Assembly: GCA_029210585.1 (NCBI GenBank)
Contig: JARGFP010000014.1
Span: 1 to 64,000 of the forward strand
Direction of reading: 5' to 3'
Origin: Bacteroidales bacterium
GTDB taxonomy: Bacteria > Bacteroidota > Bacteroidia > Bacteroidales > GCA-2748055
Length of the DNA stretch: 64,000 nt
Shown here in pieces: positions 16,435 to 24,772 of this stretch (position 1 is the first letter of the stretch; every line of letters begins with the position of its first letter). The translations under genes were made by a program, and so were the position numbers. The notes below the pieces were generated by a model that made no database searches, was not told the DNA's origin, and saw nothing but the letters and a program-made list of their open reading frames with translations.

Positions 16435-18417
16435 TTACTTTTGTGCTGCCAGCAGGCTCTCGGTGGTGCGGACAATCTTAATAAATTCTCCACGGTACCC
16501 CTCATTGTCATCACCACGTGCACCGCGGGCCATCTCCAATACCTCAGCGATCGATCCCTGCTCCAGGTAATCAGAACCGCGGAGGATCATTCCGTATTCA
16601 GCAACAGCAGCTGCGAACCGGAAATCGTCAGATGTGTTCTCAAATTTCTCCAGCTTTCCCTTCACCGGTATCTCCACTTTTGTACTGGTGGCCCCATCCG
16701 GTTGCTTGTAACGCAGCTTGATGGTCATCAGCTCGTCGGCATATTGATCCCTGGTATTGCCTCTGCGGTCACTGTTGCTGTAAGTACGCGCATCATCGGT
16801 GCGATCTGACCGGTCTCTGTTCCTGTCTCCCTGGTCCTCGCTATTTACACGCACACCCTGCGCTCCCCTGTTGGACTGGTACTTCAGGGGGTCGATATTC
16901 ACCACTTCACCTTCGGCGCCGGCAGGAATCAGCTCATACAATGCGGTCACTGTATGACCGGCACCCATCTCACCTGCATCCTTGGTGTCGTCATTGAAAT
17001 CCTCATCATTCAGCAACCGGTTTTCATATCCTACCAACCGGTACCCTTTCACCCTTGCAGGATTAAACTCTATCTGGAATTTCACATCCTTGGCAATGGT
17101 GAACAGTGTGCCGCCAAATTCACTTACCAGCACCTTGTTGGCCTCCTGCACGTTATCGATGTAGGCATAATTTCCGTTTCCCTTGTCGGCAATGGTCTCC
17201 ATCTTGCTGTCCTTGTAATTGCCCATTCCAAAACCCAACACGGTGATGAATATCCCCTTTTCACGCTTCTGTTCGATCAGGCGTTCCATCTCGGCATCAC
17301 TCGACTGACCAATATTAAAATCGCCATCTGTTGCGAGGATGATGCGGTTGTTGCCATCTTCCATAAAATGTTCCTCCGCGGTCTTGTAGGCAAGTTTCAG
17401 TCCGGCACCTCCTGCCGTGGAACCCCCGGCCTGGAGTTTGTCCATGGCCTCCAGGATCATCGTCTTCTGACTTCCGGGAGTTGATTCAAGCACTGTTCCG
17501 GCTGCACCTGCATAGACCACCATGGCCACGCGGTCCTGCGGACGCAACTCGTTCACCAGGAGCCTGAATGCGGATTTCAGCAAAGGGAGCTTATTGGGTG
17601 CATTCATCGATCCGGAGACATCCACCAGGAAGACGAGATTGGAAGGCGGCAGGTTGTCCTTGTCGATGTGCTTCCCCTGTAACCCGACGTGCAATAACTG
17701 GTGGCTGGTATTCCACGGACAGGTGGAAAGCTCAGTGGTCACCGAGAACGGATGTTCGCCGTCGGGTTCAGGATAATCATAGGAAAAATAGTTGATCATC
17801 TCCTCGATCCTTACCGCATCGATGGGAGGTTGTTGTCCCATGTTGATGAACCGGCGGATGTTGGAATAGGATGCCCTGTCCACATCGATGGAAAATGTGG
17901 AAAGCGGATTGTGCAGCACATCCTTAAAGCCGTTCTCATGGATGGTAGAATAGGATTCCGTGTTCCAGTCCTGCTGCGGCGCGTAATAAGCCGGCATCGC
18001 TGTGGCTGCGTAATGCATGGATTTCCTGCCGCGGTTGTGGGCAACTTCTGCCACCGCTCCGCACAGGGCCACATGCTTTTGGCTGCCGGCATCGATTACC
18101 ACTACCTCCTCCAGTTCCATGGCACTGGCGGTGAGGGTCACGTTCAACGTATTGCTTGCCCCGGGCTGAATTTCCCTGGTTTCCATTCCAATGAATGAAA
18201 ATACAAGCACAGGCTGTGGTGATTTGGAATGCAGTGAGTAGTTACCCTGAATGTCCGTAAGGGTTCCGTTATGGGTTCCCTTTTCAATTACGTTCACACC
18301 TGCGAGAGCTGCGCCTGTTTCGTCGACGACCTTGCCGGTGATCACCCTGGGGGTGCCGGCAGACATGAGCATGACTGAAAGGACCAGTACTGAAAAAAAT
18401 GATGTTATTGCTTTCAT
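16435..18417 (-). CDS. Von Willebrand A (YfbK-type) protein with SusC-like N-terminal module
   Basis: A 660-residue exported protein. After the signal peptide (1-20) comes a carboxypeptidase-regulatory-like domain (24-99: ITGKVVDETGAALAGVNV to the final strand). A TonB-box-like segment ELEEVVVI (101-108) and LCGAVAEV (118-125) follow, resembling the start of a SusC plug. A YfbK N-terminal domain precedes a VWA domain with MIDAS motif DVSGS (266-270), TDGDFN downstream and a C-terminal DUF3520-like region. A charged, repeat-rich stretch (EDQGDRNRDRSDRTDDAR) sits before the C-terminal domain. It is divergent from the sigma factor gene with 153 bp between. It likely acts as a metal-dependent adhesion or complex-assembly protein at the envelope. 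Confidence 0.82.
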   Translation of the reverse strand: MKAITSFFSVLVLSVMLMSAGTPRVITGKVVDETGAALAGVNVIEKGTHNGTLTDIQGNYSLHSKSPQPVLVFSFIGMETREIQPGASNTLNVTLTASAMELEEVVVIDAGSQKHVALCGAVAEVAHNRGRKSMHYAATAMPAYYAPQQDWNTESYSTIHENGFKDVLHNPLSTFSIDVDRASYSNIRRFINMGQQPPIDAVRIEEMINYFSYDYPEPDGEHPFSVTTELSTCPWNTSHQLLHVGLQGKHIDKDNLPPSNLVFLVDVSGSMNAPNKLPLLKSAFRLLVNELRPQDRVAMVVYAGAAGTVLESTPGSQKTMILEAMDKLQAGGSTAGGAGLKLAYKTAEEHFMEDGNNRIILATDGDFNIGQSSDAEMERLIEQKREKGIFITVLGFGMGNYKDSKMETIADKGNGNYAYIDNVQEANKVLVSEFGGTLFTIAKDVKFQIEFNPARVKGYRLVGYENRLLNDEDFNDDTKDAGEMGAGHTVTALYELIPAGAEGEVVNIDPLKYQSNRGAQGVRVNSEDQGDRNRDRSDRTDDARTYSNSDRRGNTRDQYADELMTIKLRYKQPDGATSTKVEIPVKGKLEKFENTSDDFRFAAAVAEYGMILRGSDYLEQGSIAEVLEMARGARGDDNEGYRGEFIKIVRTTESLLAAQK

Positions 18418-18570
18418 GATGATAATTTTTGGTTCGTAATGATCTTAATTCGTTTTGGTTTGATTCAACCATAGGATGCGGCCATTTACGGGATTCCATA
18501 AAAGTTTCTGAAGATTTCTGTGTAAATTGCATGGAAAGAAATCTGAAACCCTTTGAAACGCTAGTCATAC

Positions 18571-19179
18571 ATGGCCCTGAAGGTCTCCTGGAAAAAATAT
18601 CAAGATGCGTCTGACGAGGTGCTCATGCGGCGGTTCAGGGCCTCGGGTGACCTGGAGCAACTGGGAGCGCTGTATGAAAGGTACATGCACCTTGTATACG
18701 GGGTGTGCCTGAAGTATTTTGCAGACCGGGAAGCGGCGAAGGACGGGATCACTACCATCTTTGAAAAACTGATTGTTGAGTTGCCGAAGCATGAAGTGGA
18801 GGATTTCAAAAGCTGGCTGTATGTGCTGACAAAGAATTTCTGCCTGATGAAGATCCGGGCAGGCAAGAGTGCGCAGCGAAAACAGGAGGCATGGCAAATT
18901 GACCAGGAAACTTTTATGGAACCGGTCGAAGAAATGCATCCTATAGATGAGGAGGACAATAATTTGAACAAAACCCTGATGGAATGCATTGAAAGACTGA
19001 AGGGTGAACAACAGCAATGCATCCGATTGTTTTATTTTGAAGAACGGTCGTACAAGGAGATTGCTGCAGCGCTTGCTCTTGAGGAAAAAAAAATCAAGAG
19101 CTTTATCCAGAACGGCAAGCGGAACCTGAAGATCTGTATTGAGAATAAAAATAACGTAAAGGGCAGATCTCTTCAGTAA
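18571..19179 (+). CDS. ECF-type RNA polymerase sigma-70 factor
   Basis: A 202-residue sigma factor. Region 2 covers about residues 20-95 (LMRRFRASGDLEQLGALYERY and FKSWLYVLTKNFCLMK), and region 4 with the helix-turn-helix is at about 140-190 (YFEERSYKEIAAAL). No sigma-1.1 or sigma-3 region is present, which is typical of extracytoplasmic-function factors. The next gene, 80 bp downstream, encodes a membrane protein that is probably its anti-sigma partner. The promoter must lie in the 153-bp divergent region shared with the VWA gene. Confidence 0.88.
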   Translation: MALKVSWKKYQDASDEVLMRRFRASGDLEQLGALYERYMHLVYGVCLKYFADREAAKDGITTIFEKLIVELPKHEVEDFKSWLYVLTKNFCLMKIRAGKSAQRKQEAWQIDQETFMEPVEEMHPIDEEDNNLNKTLMECIERLKGEQQQCIRLFYFEERSYKEIAAALALEEKKIKSFIQNGKRNLKICIENKNNVKGRSLQ

Positions 19180-19259
19180 ATGAAATAAAGTTAAGCGCAT
19201 AAAGAAGCATAGGAGGCGAAGTGGATGAGAGGCGAAGCATATCTGTATTGAGGGGAAAC

Positions 19260-20690
19260 ATGAGAAAACAGCATAAACATAGCAACAACAAAGTGTCGGA
19301 CTTCTTCGACTATGTATCGGGGAAGCTCTCGGGAAAGGACCGCAATGCCTTTGAGCGGAGGTTGCAGAAAGATCCTTTTGAGGCCGAGGCTGCGGAGGGA
19401 TTTGCGAAGGTTTCCCGGGACGAGGCAGAGCAAGACCTGGAGCGTATTGCCGGCCGTATCCGGAACAGGATCAGGAGGAAGCGCAGGATCGTATGGTATT
19501 CTGCCGCTGCAGCAATTGCTTCGATGATGATTGTTGCCACTGTCTTCTTCAACGTGGATGACGGAAGTATGGACCGTTACAAGACCGCCCCGGAATTTGA
19601 GGAGGCCGTGCAGGAGCAGCCATCCGCTACCGGCATGGAAAAGGAACACGTAAAAAAGGATGTGATCCCGGACGCAGAAGAACTGGCAAAAAAGGATGTG
19701 ATCCAGGAAGCGGAACAGCGGGTGCTGGCAGAGAAGGATGTGATCCAGGATGCAGAAGAACTGGCAAGGAAGAATATGATCACGGGCGAACAGGAAGTGC
19801 AGGAAGCGCTGAGGCAGGATGAGGACCAGGTGTACGCGGAAAACCAGTTGGACAAGGAAAACCAGTTGAACGTCGAAGAATATCTGAAAAAGGAAAACCT
19901 GGTGCAGGACGAACTGATGATACAGGACAAGGACCAGGTAAGGCAGGAAGAGCTAAGGCAAAACGAGACAGTGATGCAGGTTTTATCATATGAACAAAGG
20001 GCGGCAGTGGCGAAAGATGCTGCTGAGTGCAGTAAACGTGCTGCACCGGCCACCCCATATGAACCAGCCGACCGGGAATTCCAACAGGATGAAATTCCGC
20101 AGAGTGACGAACTGCAACCAATGCAGATGCAGGTGCAGAAAGAAAAGGCTTTACAACCGGTACATGAACAGGTTCGGGAAGCAAGCACTTCACCATCACT
20201 GCAGGGACAGGTTGCTGGTGTGGAGGTTACCGAAGAGATCCCAATTGATGCCAGTCAGCCCAAAGAGATCGCCATGGTACCGGATGCCGTGCAGCTAGAA
20301 GAAGTCGTCGTGGTAGGAAATGAAATAACAAAAAAAACAGCCTTGACTGGAGCCGTTTCAAAAGTTGAACCGGATCCTGTTACTGAAACGGAATACATCA
20401 CCGCCTCCCCAGCTGATGGGATTGTCGCATACAGACAGTACATTGATACCACCCTTGTATACCCGGCGGATGCGGTATCTTCCGAAAAGGAAGTGGTGGT
20501 CCTCAAATTCTCCATTACACCCGGTGGCAGACCCTATAACTACAGGGTGGTCCGCTCCCCGGGTGCTTCATTTACACAGGAAGCCATGCGCGTGGTCACT
20601 GATGGTCCCGACTGGCGCCCTGCCACCAGAGACGGAATGTATGTCGATGACGAAGTGCGGCTCCGGATCGTTTTCCGGACAGATCAGTAG
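19260..20690 (+). CDS. Anti-sigma-like membrane protein with TonB-box mimic and TonB C-terminal domain
   Basis: A 476-residue protein with a cytoplasmic head (1-76, placed like an anti-sigma domain) and one membrane helix (77-97). A long Glu/Gln/Lys/Asp-rich periplasmic stretch includes DVIQDAEELARK-type repeats at about 133-172. Segments copied from SusC-type receptors follow: SLQGQVAGVEV (313-323), LEEVVVVG (346-353) and LTGAVSKV (362-369). A TonB C-terminal domain (about 391-476) with YRQYIDTTLVYP ends the protein. Start: ATG at 19260 is chosen; a GTG at 19221, only 4 bases after AGGAGG, is an alternative adding 13 residues. It likely links an outer-membrane event to the upstream sigma factor, which is inference. 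Confidence 0.65.
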   Translation: MRKQHKHSNNKVSDFFDYVSGKLSGKDRNAFERRLQKDPFEAEAAEGFAKVSRDEAEQDLERIAGRIRNRIRRKRRIVWYSAAAAIASMMIVATVFFNVDDGSMDRYKTAPEFEEAVQEQPSATGMEKEHVKKDVIPDAEELAKKDVIQEAEQRVLAEKDVIQDAEELARKNMITGEQEVQEALRQDEDQVYAENQLDKENQLNVEEYLKKENLVQDELMIQDKDQVRQEELRQNETVMQVLSYEQRAAVAKDAAECSKRAAPATPYEPADREFQQDEIPQSDELQPMQMQVQKEKALQPVHEQVREASTSPSLQGQVAGVEVTEEIPIDASQPKEIAMVPDAVQLEEVVVVGNEITKKTALTGAVSKVEPDPVTETEYITASPADGIVAYRQYIDTTLVYPADAVSSEKEVVVLKFSITPGGRPYNYRVVRSPGASFTQEAMRVVTDGPDWRPATRDGMYVDDEVRLRIVFRTDQ

Positions 20691-20966
20691 GCGGTATTTG
20701 CCAGGCATTCTTTTCAGCAGAAAAAAAAACTGCCATTGGCGGACATTTTTCCCGGTGCGGAGAACAATTTTCCAACTATATTTTACGTTATTCTACTGTA
20801 AATACAGTTGATCTACGTACTTTTTAGTTTTTCTACTGTATTTTTAGTTGTTCTACGTATTTTTTAGTTATATTTGTAGGACAAAATCAGTTATACAGGG
20901 GGACGACCATGCTTTTGACAGGGTTCACCTCACACGCAACGCAAAAACTTTAATCTGAATATAACC
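20691..20966 (+). promoter_or_regulatory. BlaI-type promoter with four (perhaps five) 20-bp operator repeats
   Basis: Units begin at 20791, 20811, 20831 and 20851 with exact 20-bp spacing. Each starts with TTCTAC or ATCTAC followed by TGTA or GTA, and ends in TTTTTAGTT or similar; a weaker copy may begin at 20771. The first unit contains CTGTAAATACAG, the inverted repeat expected of a BlaI/MecI operator. TATATTTG at 20869-20876 fits the -7 consensus TAnnTTTG, and TTG at 20848-20850 may be the -33 element, so the last repeats overlap the promoter. This predicts autorepression of the blaI-M56 pair. The remainder (20691-20770) shows nothing clear. Confidence 0.7.
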
Positions 20967-21383
20967 ATGACCAAACTCACAAAAGCAGAAGAAGAAGTAA
21001 TGCTGATCCTCTGGGAGCTTGGCGAGGCGACCGTAAGGGATGTGCTCGAACAGCTGGAAGACACAGATACACCTTACACCACGGTATCGACGGTGATCAG
21101 GATACTTGAAAAAAAGGATTTCGTGGTCCACCGCGCCATCGGCAACACCTACCTGTACAGGCCCGCGGTTGAAAAAGACGATTATGTAAAAAACTCCCTC
21201 AGCGGGTTTCTGAATAAATATTTCGAGGGATCCTTCACCAACCTGGCATCTTTCTTCGCAACAGAGAACGACATTTCCATGCGTGACCTTCGCAAGATGA
21301 TGGACGACGTGAAGGACGACCTTAAAGAGGACCGGAAGCTGGAAAGACAGGAAAAAAGGGAGGACCGGAAGGAAAATCTTTGA
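20967..21383 (+). CDS. BlaI/MecI/CopY-family transcriptional repressor
   Basis: A 138-residue winged-helix repressor. The N-terminal domain has TKAEEEVMLILWELGEATV followed by the recognition region TPYTTVSTVIRILEKKDFV, as in BlaI/MecI; a dimerisation helix region follows. The C terminus is extended by a highly charged Lys/Arg/Glu tail (about 110-138) not needed by the family. It precedes an M56 peptidase-type sensor gene, the classic BlaI-BlaR1 pairing, and an array of operator-like repeats lies just upstream. The controlled stress need not be a beta-lactam; many Bacteroidota carry several such pairs. Confidence 0.9.
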   Translation: MTKLTKAEEEVMLILWELGEATVRDVLEQLEDTDTPYTTVSTVIRILEKKDFVVHRAIGNTYLYRPAVEKDDYVKNSLSGFLNKYFEGSFTNLASFFATENDISMRDLRKMMDDVKDDLKEDRKLERQEKREDRKENL

Positions 21384-21728
21384 TCATAGAAATGACAAAT
21401 GCTAAAAGAAAGCGGACGTTCCAGAATAACAACAACTTAGTTAATGAAGAAAGAATCCTTGATAATGGAGAAAGTATCATTGATAATAAAGGCAGGATCT
21501 TTGATAATGAAGAAAGTAACAGCGATATAAAAGGCAGGATTTTTGTTAATGAAAAAAGCAGCTTCGAAAGTGAAGAAAGTATCTTTGAAAAAAACAGGAC
21601 CACTGTCAATAATGACCGAAAACCCGATGCTGGAAAAGAGACTTGAAACCATATGACGGAAATTAACCTCCTTATTGAAAGGACAGCATCCAGGATGCAA
21701 TCAACAGTTCTGTAAAAAAAGAAAAGCA
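21384..21728 (+). other. Spacer with degenerate repeats and a doubtful small frame
   Basis: This 345-bp gap between the repressor and the M56 gene contains a decayed series of units around GATAATGAAGAAAG and GGCAGGAT, at about 21450-21600. A plus-strand frame from ATG 21392 to 21646 would encode an 84-residue protein of Asn, Glu, Asp and Ser repeats (such as ERILDNGES and GRIFDNEES). Its composition tracks the repeat, and no family is recognisable, so I doubt it is a real gene. Confidence 0.4.
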
Positions 21729-23687
21729 ATGAACGAAACACTGATATATCTCCTGAAGGTCTCGGCAGCAATCGCGCTGGTGACCCTTCCCTACTACCTG
21801 GTACTCAGAAACGATGCCAACCTGGTGGTCAAACGGATCTACCTGGTGACAGGCATCCTGCTGAGCTGGATTTTCCCGTTGCTGTCGGTAAGAAAACCGG
21901 GGATCATCTCCTCAATGGATCCCGTCTTCCTGGTTGATCCGGTTCAGTCCGTCGGTACTGCCGCAACAACAGCAGGAACCGCTACCGGGGGCATTTCAGC
22001 AGGCAGCATCCTTGCCATCCTTTACCTGGCCGGTATCCTTGCTTTTATTATACTGAACGTAATTGCCCTGTCACGGGTAAGAAAACAGGTCAGCAGGACC
22101 TCAGGAAAGAAAAACGTGCTCCTGACAAACAGTGAAAAAGTATTTACCATTTACCCCAACATATTCCTGCCGGAAAAATACGCTTCAGCGGCAGAGAACG
22201 ATGCAATCCTGATCCATGAACGTGCCCATATCCGGCAACTGCATATGGCCGACCTGCTGATCTCAGAGTTCAGCCTGGCACTGACATGGTTCAACCCTTT
22301 CTCATGGCTTATTTCGAGGATGATTAAAGAGAATCATGAGCACCTGGCCGACAGGGAAGTCCTGACGCAGGGGGTACACCCGGCTCATTACAAGTCCCAG
22401 CTGTTGAACCACGCCCTGGGCGGCGAGGTGTTCAGGCTGGGACACCAGTTTAATCATTCACTCACAAAAAAAAGATTCAACATGATGAAAAAAATGAAAG
22501 CCAAAAAGAAAGGGGTCCTGAAGTACATCCTGTTCGTACCCACGATCCTTGCCTTTACCCTGATGGCAACCGCTGCAGGACAACAGGCCAGAACAATTGA
22601 AGGAAAGGTATACCTGGAAACCACAGACGTTCCTGCCTTCGGAGCAAGTGTGATCATCGCCGGTACCACCATGGGAACCTTTGCTGACAAAGAGGGAGCA
22701 TTCACCCTGGAAGTAACCGGTAATCCTGAGATCGCGATCTCTTTTGTCGGCTACGAAACAGCCTTGCTTACTGCCAGAGAGATAGACAGGAAACCGGTTG
22801 TGCTGGTCCCGGCCAGCTACGAAATTGTTTTCGATGAAAGACCTATTAAAAAGACAGAAATCATTGAATTAGAGGTCATCAAAAAAAAATCGGAAGCAGG
22901 CACTGAAGCAGAAACAGTGAAAATGAGAATCCTGTCAGATGATGGGATAAGAATCCAATCAGATAACGGGAAAGCGCCCGTGTACGTAGTCGACGGAAAA
23001 GTGGTAAAATCTATTGAAGACATTGATGCTGAGAAGATCGAGCAGGTGAAGGTGATCAAAGACACCAATCATCCGGTAGTGAAAAAATACAATGCTGAAA
23101 ACGGTGTGCTCCTGATCACGCTGAAAGAAGATGCCGGTGACATGAAAAACTGCAACAACAATAGCACTGACCGCTCCGACAGCCAGGAAGAAGTGAAGGT
23201 AGTAAGGGTAAAGGTGATAGAAGAAATTGAAACAAATGATGCTGCAGAAACCGGGTCAGCGATTAAGAAAGAGATCGAGATCGAGGTTGATGCGGACGGA
23301 GATGTTGACATGGATGGAGATGCTGCTGCGGACGCAGATGCTGAAGCAGATGCTGAAGTGGAGGAAGATGTATTCATCGTTGTGGAAGATGTTCCCATGT
23401 TTCCCGGAGGCAGAGCGGCACTTGGACAGTACATCGACACGCATCTTGAATACCCTGCTGAAGCCAGCCGGAAAAAAATAGCCGGAAAAGTGATGGTCGA
23501 ATTCAAGGTGCAGACCGACGGATCCCTGGATGAACTCCGCGTCGCACAATCCTCCAATGACATATTCAACAAAGCTGCGCTTGCCGTATTTGAAGACATA
23601 CCTGCCTGGAAACCCGCGAAACAACGTGGAAAACCGGTCAGCTGCAAAGTAATTATTCCTGTCAGGTTCACTCCCGGCGAGGAATAA
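21729..23687 (+). CDS. BlaR1-like M56 metallopeptidase with plug-like and TonB C-terminal domains
   Basis: A 652-residue membrane protein. Several helices surround the zinc motif HERAH (163-167), and IKENHEHLADREVL supplies the downstream Glu region, as in BlaR1/MecR1 M56 peptidases. After a further membrane helix (about 263-285) come a carboxypeptidase-regulatory-like domain (289-359) and a segment matching the SusC plug (APVYVVDGKVV, then EQVKVIKD and NGVLLITLK, 415-467). An extremely acidic Asp/Ala stretch follows (about 515-547), then a TonB C-terminal domain (557-647). It likely senses envelope status and releases the BlaI repressor. The ATG at 21729 matches the M56 N terminus. Confidence 0.82.
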   Translation: MNETLIYLLKVSAAIALVTLPYYLVLRNDANLVVKRIYLVTGILLSWIFPLLSVRKPGIISSMDPVFLVDPVQSVGTAATTAGTATGGISAGSILAILYLAGILAFIILNVIALSRVRKQVSRTSGKKNVLLTNSEKVFTIYPNIFLPEKYASAAENDAILIHERAHIRQLHMADLLISEFSLALTWFNPFSWLISRMIKENHEHLADREVLTQGVHPAHYKSQLLNHALGGEVFRLGHQFNHSLTKKRFNMMKKMKAKKKGVLKYILFVPTILAFTLMATAAGQQARTIEGKVYLETTDVPAFGASVIIAGTTMGTFADKEGAFTLEVTGNPEIAISFVGYETALLTAREIDRKPVVLVPASYEIVFDERPIKKTEIIELEVIKKKSEAGTEAETVKMRILSDDGIRIQSDNGKAPVYVVDGKVVKSIEDIDAEKIEQVKVIKDTNHPVVKKYNAENGVLLITLKEDAGDMKNCNNNSTDRSDSQEEVKVVRVKVIEEIETNDAAETGSAIKKEIEIEVDADGDVDMDGDAAADADAEADAEVEEDVFIVVEDVPMFPGGRAALGQYIDTHLEYPAEASRKKIAGKVMVEFKVQTDGSLDELRVAQSSNDIFNKAALAVFEDIPAWKPAKQRGKPVSCKVIIPVRFTPGEE

Positions 23688-23710
23688 ATCCTGGAAATAA
23701 GCCGCCAGTA

Positions 23711-23739
23711 AGCCCGGGGATTTCCCCGGGCTTTTTTTT
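23711..23739 (+). terminator. Rho-independent terminator after the M56 gene
   Basis: AGCCCGGGG and CCCCGGGCT form a very GC-rich 9-bp stem around ATTT, followed by eight T. TATCTTTA at 23739-23746, immediately after, is a likely -7 element for the next gene, so terminator and promoter abut. Confidence 0.9.
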
Positions 23740-23766
23740 ATCTTTACCGTACCCAAATCAACAACC

Positions 23767-24690
23767 ATGAAAATATCCGGGACTTCCCTTTTCAACACGT
23801 GTGCGGCACTTGTCGCCATATCGACCATGTTCACCTCCGGTTGCAACCGGTCAACCGACGTAATACCCGACTGGGACGCCTATATTGATGGACACCAGGC
23901 ATGGCAGGAACTTCGACTGGAACGACTCAAGTCGGAACGCGGCTGGCTGAACCTGGCAGGGTTATTCTGGCTGCAAGAGGGTGAGAACAGGTTTGGTTCC
24001 GATTCTGCCAATAATATCGTTTTCCCTGAGTCTTTCCCGGCATTCGGTGGTAAAATCATCCTGTGGGATACAACACTGCAGCTGATCGCCCATCCCAATG
24101 CAGAGATCCTTGTGGAGGGGGAACCGGTAACCGAAAGGAGGTTGCAGCATGACCAGCAGGCCAACACCACAACCATGGAGCTTGGTAGCTACCGGTGGTT
24201 CATCATCAAACGGGGGGATCGTTACGGGATCCGGCTGCGCGATCTGGAACATCCAAGGATCAAAGAACTGGACCATATTCCCTACTACCCTTTCAACAAG
24301 GAGTACGTGGTGGAAGCGGAACTTATGGAATTTGATACCGCCCGCACCGTGGAGGTCCCCACGGTCATCGAAGGATTCAATGAATATTACAACGCACCCG
24401 GTGAGCTGGTCTTCAGGATCGGTGGCAAGCGGCAGACCCTGCTACCCTTCAAATCCGGAAATGGCTTCTTCCTGATTGTCGGCGATGCCACGAACGGAAT
24501 GGAAACCTATGGTGGTGGTCGCTTCCTCTACACGGAAATGATCGACGGCAACAAGGTGATCATAGACTTTAACAAGGCCACCAACCCGCCCTGTGCCTTC
24601 AGCCCGTTCGCCACATGCCCGTTGCCTCCCCTGGAAAACATCCTGGATGTGAAGATCCCGGCCGGCGAAAAAGCGGTCCACCTGGAGTGA
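23767..24690 (+). CDS. DUF1684 lipoprotein
   Basis: A 307-residue protein with a lipoprotein signal peptide (lipobox TSGC, Cys at about 26). DUF1684 features include ERGWLNLAGLFWLQEGENRF near the N terminus and the C-terminal NPPCAFSPFATCPLPP. The domain is widespread in bacteria and has no established biochemical role. It is transcribed from its own probable promoter directly behind the preceding terminator and ends convergently with the next gene. Confidence 0.85.
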   Translation: MKISGTSLFNTCAALVAISTMFTSGCNRSTDVIPDWDAYIDGHQAWQELRLERLKSERGWLNLAGLFWLQEGENRFGSDSANNIVFPESFPAFGGKIILWDTTLQLIAHPNAEILVEGEPVTERRLQHDQQANTTTMELGSYRWFIIKRGDRYGIRLRDLEHPRIKELDHIPYYPFNKEYVVEAELMEFDTARTVEVPTVIEGFNEYYNAPGELVFRIGGKRQTLLPFKSGNGFFLIVGDATNGMETYGGGRFLYTEMIDGNKVIIDFNKATNPPCAFSPFATCPLPPLENILDVKIPAGEKAVHLE

Positions 24691-24772
24691 GTTGATGCTA
24701 TAGGTAGCTGAAAATTGCATGCTGTACCGATCGTGAGCATTTTGTGGGAAAATATGACCGAAGATCATCTGT

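Noticed and set aside
21392-21646. 84-residue Asn/Asp/Glu repeat protein between blaI and the M56 gene
   Set aside because: The residues follow the underlying degenerate nucleotide repeat and no ribosome binding site or homology is visible. It is described as spacer instead.
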